From Arenicellales bacterium (GTDB lineage Bacteria > Pseudomonadota > Gammaproteobacteria > BMS3Bbin11): a DNA stretch of 5,979 nt. The stretch covers positions 1 to 5,979 of the forward strand of contig JARFQC010000198.1 of NCBI GenBank assembly GCA_029287965.1, written 5' to 3'. This document shows, piece after piece, positions 5,528-5,979 of the stretch. The stretch's first letter is position 1; every line of letters begins with the position of its first letter. A model generated the notes under the pieces. It ran no database searches. It saw only the letters and a program-made list of their open reading frames with translations, and was not told the origin of the DNA. The position numbers and the translations under genes were made by a program.

Positions 5528-5979
5528 AGGATTCCACCATTGCAATCTCGGACACCAACTCCGGAAACACCAGAATAGGCCTGGTCGATGGCTTTGCGCG
5601 CAACCTGGTTCACAAGCAGCTCGAGGCGATACGTGAAGGCCTGATCATCATTCGGGAAAACGATGCCGAATACTACTTTGGCAGTGCAACGGATGCGTTT
5701 CCGGTTACGGTCAAAATCGAGGTGCTCGATAAAAGTGTCTGGAGCGATATAGCATTCGGTGGCAGCGCTGGATCCGGTGAGGCGTATATGAAAGGCAGCT
5801 GGAGCTGTTCCGACCTGACCGGCCTTGTACGTATCTTCCTGCGTAACCGCGAGGCCCTGGACAACCTCGATGAACGCTTTACGCGTCTGAAAGCGCCGTT
5901 GAATAAAATGTTTCACTGGATGAGTCGCAATACGAAGAAAGGCAGCCGGAAAAACATTCAAGCCCACTACGACCTTGGC
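5524..5979 (+). CDS. cfa: Cyclopropane-fatty-acyl-phospholipid synthase family methyltransferase (3' partial)
   Basis: The first 152 residues of a full-size CFA synthase family protein, cut by the window edge; whole members are about 400 residues. The visible part is the N-terminal lipid-binding domain, with AFGGSAGSGEAYMKGSWSC (77-95) and DLTGLVRIFLRNRE (97-110), ending at NIQAHYDLG (144-152), the motif just before the methyltransferase fold. The SAM loop and catalytic residues lie beyond the edge, so activity cannot be judged. The family transfers a methyl group from SAM to the double bond of unsaturated acyl chains in membrane phospholipids; known members give cyclopropanes or methyl-branched chains. 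The start overlaps the DUF1365 stop (ATGA) and no other in-frame ATG, GTG or TTG is close. Unlike the methyltransferase at the left of the window, it has the N-terminal domain, so the two are not simple duplicates. Confidence 0.95.
   Translation, partial: MKDSTIAISDTNSGNTRIGLVDGFARNLVHKQLEAIREGLIIIRENDAEYYFGSATDAFPVTVKIEVLDKSVWSDIAFGGSAGSGEAYMKGSWSCSDLTGLVRIFLRNREALDNLDERFTRLKAPLNKMFHWMSRNTKKGSRKNIQAHYDLG

Larger units (their letters stand above)
2..5979 (+). other. Single polycistronic lipid-modification operon, open at both ends
   Basis: All eight genes run the same way with junctions of 1-base overlap, 2-base gap, then overlaps of 8, 20, 4, 32 and 4 bases. There is no room for a promoter or terminator between genes and I saw no strong hairpin followed by a T-run at any junction, so one transcript and coupled translation are expected. 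The promoter must lie left of the window. In other proteobacteria comparable clusters are often near an ECF sigma factor and ChrR-type anti-sigma factor; nothing inside this window shows that link. Confidence 0.85.

Noticed and set aside
5476..5967. 163-residue open frame on the minus strand
   Set aside because: It is antisense to the CFA synthase start, whose protein has clear family motifs; the minus-strand product resembles nothing I know.
2..5979. Mobile element, CRISPR array, tRNA, riboswitch or terminator within the window
   Set aside because: Coding sequence fills the window, with at most 2 non-coding bases between genes. I found no direct or inverted repeats of note and no transposase or integrase features.

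Overview
The window is one dense block of eight plus-strand genes with no real intergenic space: neighbours overlap by 1 to 32 bases or are 2 bases apart. I see no promoter, terminator, RNA gene, repeat, CRISPR array or mobile element. Codon use looks even throughout and GC is moderate, as in a resident chromosomal operon. The gene set (CFA-type methyltransferases, DUF2878, DUF1295, DUF6134, lipocalin, FAD oxidoreductase, DUF1365) and the outer-membrane type lipoprotein suggest a Gram-negative proteobacterium, most likely a gammaproteobacterium. The genus cannot be told from this.

Layout: (1) 2-949, a short CFA-like SAM methyltransferase whose start lies left of the window; (2) 949-1485, a DUF2878 membrane protein; (3) 1488-2291, a DUF1295 membrane protein of the steroid 5-alpha-reductase type; (4) 2284-2973, a secreted DUF6134 protein; (5) 2954-3508, a Blc-type lipocalin lipoprotein; (6) 3505-4779, an FAD-dependent oxidoreductase of the flavin amine oxidase/desaturase type; (7) 4748-5527, a DUF1365 protein; (8) 5524-5979, the N-terminal part of a full-size cyclopropane-fatty-acyl-phospholipid synthase family protein, cut by the right edge.

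The genes read as a membrane-lipid modification pathway. Two SAM methyltransferases of the CFA superfamily frame a flavin oxidoreductase and a reductase-like membrane protein, which would act at the inner membrane. A secreted protein and a lipid-binding lipocalin would act in the periplasm or outer membrane. CFA-type enzymes act on unsaturated acyl chains of intact phospholipids, so a methylated, cyclopropanated, desaturated or furan-type acyl chain is a reasonable guess. The product cannot be read from the sequence.

The most striking point is the resemblance to plant enzymes. Gene 1 matches, from memory, plant coclaurine N-methyltransferase-like proteins nearly along its length. Genes 6 and 8 match the two halves of plant cyclopropane fatty acid synthase, where an FAD oxidoreductase domain is fused to a CFA synthase domain. 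The operon may therefore be a split version of that two-domain enzyme together with additional partners that have no assigned function.
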